Origin: Defluviitaleaceae bacterium
Lineage (GTDB): Bacteria > Bacillota > Clostridia > Lachnospirales > WQUN01
Reading direction: 5' to 3'
Assembly (NCBI GenBank): GCA_009783395.1
Contig: WRHA01000308.1
Coordinates: 1 to 6,571 of the forward strand
Length of the DNA stretch: 6,571 nt
The notes beneath the pieces are model-generated. The model was not told where the DNA came from, ran no database searches, and saw only the letters and a list, made by a program, of their open reading frames with translations. Positions 5,904 to 6,571 of this stretch are shown here, in pieces; position 1 is the stretch's first letter; each line of letters starts with the position of its first letter. A program made the translations under genes and the position numbers.

Positions 5904-6571
5904 CTACACCACCACCCTTATAAATCCGATTACGCTGAAAAATGCCGCAATTCCCGACGCAATGGCTAATAAAATCAAGGCGGCGTATTGGCCGATGTTT
6001 GGGGCGTCTTCAAGCTCATTGTCATCCGGATCTGCCGCCTCGGTTTCCTCGTCGAATTCCTCGTCGGCGTCATCGTCCGGGTCTTCGTCGACTTCATCGT
6101 CTTCGATTGCGTCATTGGTTGCATTTTCGCTTATATCGCTTATATCGTAGGCGGCGGCGTCGACGGTATCGTTCGAATCGATAGCATCATTGGTTTCGGG
6201 CGATGCCTCCGGCGCATTTGCGTCGGCCTCGTCGGATATTTCATCCTCCGCCGGTTCATCGGTTTCCGCGGTTTGCGCAACATCCGCATTGTCCTCGACA
6301 TGTGTTGGCTCGGGGGTAGGGGATGGGGATGGCGTGGGGGTCGGTGCGGGTGTCGGTTCCGGTTCGGTATACTCCGTCATCGGAGGCGGTTCGGCAATTC
6401 CGCGATGCGTGTTTGCAATGGAGGTAAATTGACGCGACATTGTGCCGGTTGTTGCAAAGTCCTGTACGCGCACTGTTCGAACGGGTATGCCCGCGTTGCG
6501 CAGGTCGCCAAAATCCGCCGTAAAGTCGCCGCTGGCCGTTACAAGAATAACAATCGGATTTCGCGAACCGT
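5904..6571 (-). CDS. Membrane-anchored acidic protein with vWA-like segment (5' end beyond window)
   Basis: The frame is open from 6569 to the TAG at 5906-5904 (221 residues visible); a GTG at 6473 is internal, so the gene continues off the window. Residues 1-57 resemble the C-terminal half of a von Willebrand A domain: a buried strand (PIVILVTASGD), a helix-strand (LRNAGIPVRTVRV) and a helix with SIANTHRG. The last MIDAS aspartate, usually in a TDG motif, is not at its usual place (TASGD). A Pro/Thr/Ser linker of PT and PS repeats spans 68-89. An acidic region follows at 92-188, with about 45 Asp/Glu in 97 residues. One hydrophobic helix at about 194-217 and the tail RVVV end the protein. 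No Lys or Arg occurs from 57 to 217. I infer an extracytoplasmic vWA domain on a linker, anchored by a C-terminal helix; a signal peptide would be outside the window. It is one base from the DUF1385 start, so cotranscription is likely. I do not recognise the specific family. Confidence 0.8.
   Translation of the reverse strand, partial: GSRNPIVILVTASGDFTADFGDLRNAGIPVRTVRVQDFATTGTMSRQFTSIANTHRGIAEPPPMTEYTEPEPTPAPTPTPSPSPTPEPTHVEDNADVAQTAETDEPAEDEISDEADANAPEASPETNDAIDSNDTVDAAAYDISDISENATNDAIEDDEVDEDPDDDADEEFDEETEAADPDDNELEDAPNIGQYAALILLAIASGIAAFFSVIGFIRVVV
6130..6147 (-). repeat. 9-bp perfect tandem duplication in the acidic region
   Basis: The plus-strand unit CTTATATCG occurs twice in a row, encoding Asp-Ile-Ser Asp-Ile-Ser in part (the YDISDISE stretch). 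It is in frame and small, consistent with slippage or duplication in a low-complexity segment. Confidence 0.6.
6312..6340 (+). other. G-quadruplex-type motif on the template strand of the acidic-protein gene
   Basis: Four G-runs of 5, 4, 4 and 5 lie at 6312-6316, 6319-6322, 6325-6328 and 6336-6340, separated by loops of 2, 2 and 7 nt. This meets the usual G3+N1-7 pattern. It arises from CCC-type proline codons in the Pro/Thr linker on the minus strand. The motif is directly visible; folding in the cell is inference. Confidence 0.45.

Noticed and set aside
5942..6432. Ser/Gly-rich and Arg-rich plus-strand open frames opposite the acidic protein
   Set aside because: Low-complexity mirror of the Asp/Glu- and Pro/Thr-rich codons on the minus strand; no independent start signals or family resemblance.

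Overview
The window is a densely packed bacterial chromosomal segment that most resembles Bacillota, probably an uncultured member of the Clostridia. The support is a fused aldehyde/alcohol dehydrogenase AdhE of fermentative type, a small APH-fold kinase of a sort I associate with clostridia, and a DUF1385 (YqhQ-like) gene directly followed by prmC, an order typical of that phylum. Shine-Dalgarno sequences are canonical (GGAGG-like). No RNA gene, CRISPR array, transposase or phage gene was found.

Layout. Plus strand: the C-terminal three quarters of adhE (1-2059, 5' end outside the window), overlapping an APH/choline-kinase-like gene (2049-2795). Minus strand, reading from right to left: the C-terminal part of an envelope protein with a von Willebrand A-like segment, a Pro/Thr linker, a long acidic region and a membrane anchor (6571-5904, 5' end outside the window); a DUF1385 membrane protein (5902-4859); prmC, the release-factor glutamine methyltransferase (4862-4029); and an MFS transporter (4036-2792). 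The two groups converge and their stop codons overlap at 2792-2795.

As annotated, only one base (5903) lies outside a coding sequence. Every junction is an overlap or a 1-nt gap. The minus-strand genes therefore look like one translationally coupled operon, and adhE plus the kinase like another. Promoters must lie outside the window or inside genes, and no intergenic space is left for terminators.

Functionally, adhE reduces acetyl-CoA to ethanol and re-oxidises NADH during fermentation. PrmC methylates the GGQ glutamine of class-I release factors. The kinase, DUF1385, MFS and acidic-protein functions are not determined by sequence alone. The points most worth a second look are: the acidic anchored protein coupled to DUF1385; an internal Shine-Dalgarno plus in-frame ATG exactly at the AdhE domain junction, where rare AGG/CGG arginine codons build the Shine-Dalgarno; an MFS gene where prfA normally follows prmC; and abrupt strand-composition switches inside the kinase gene and prmC.
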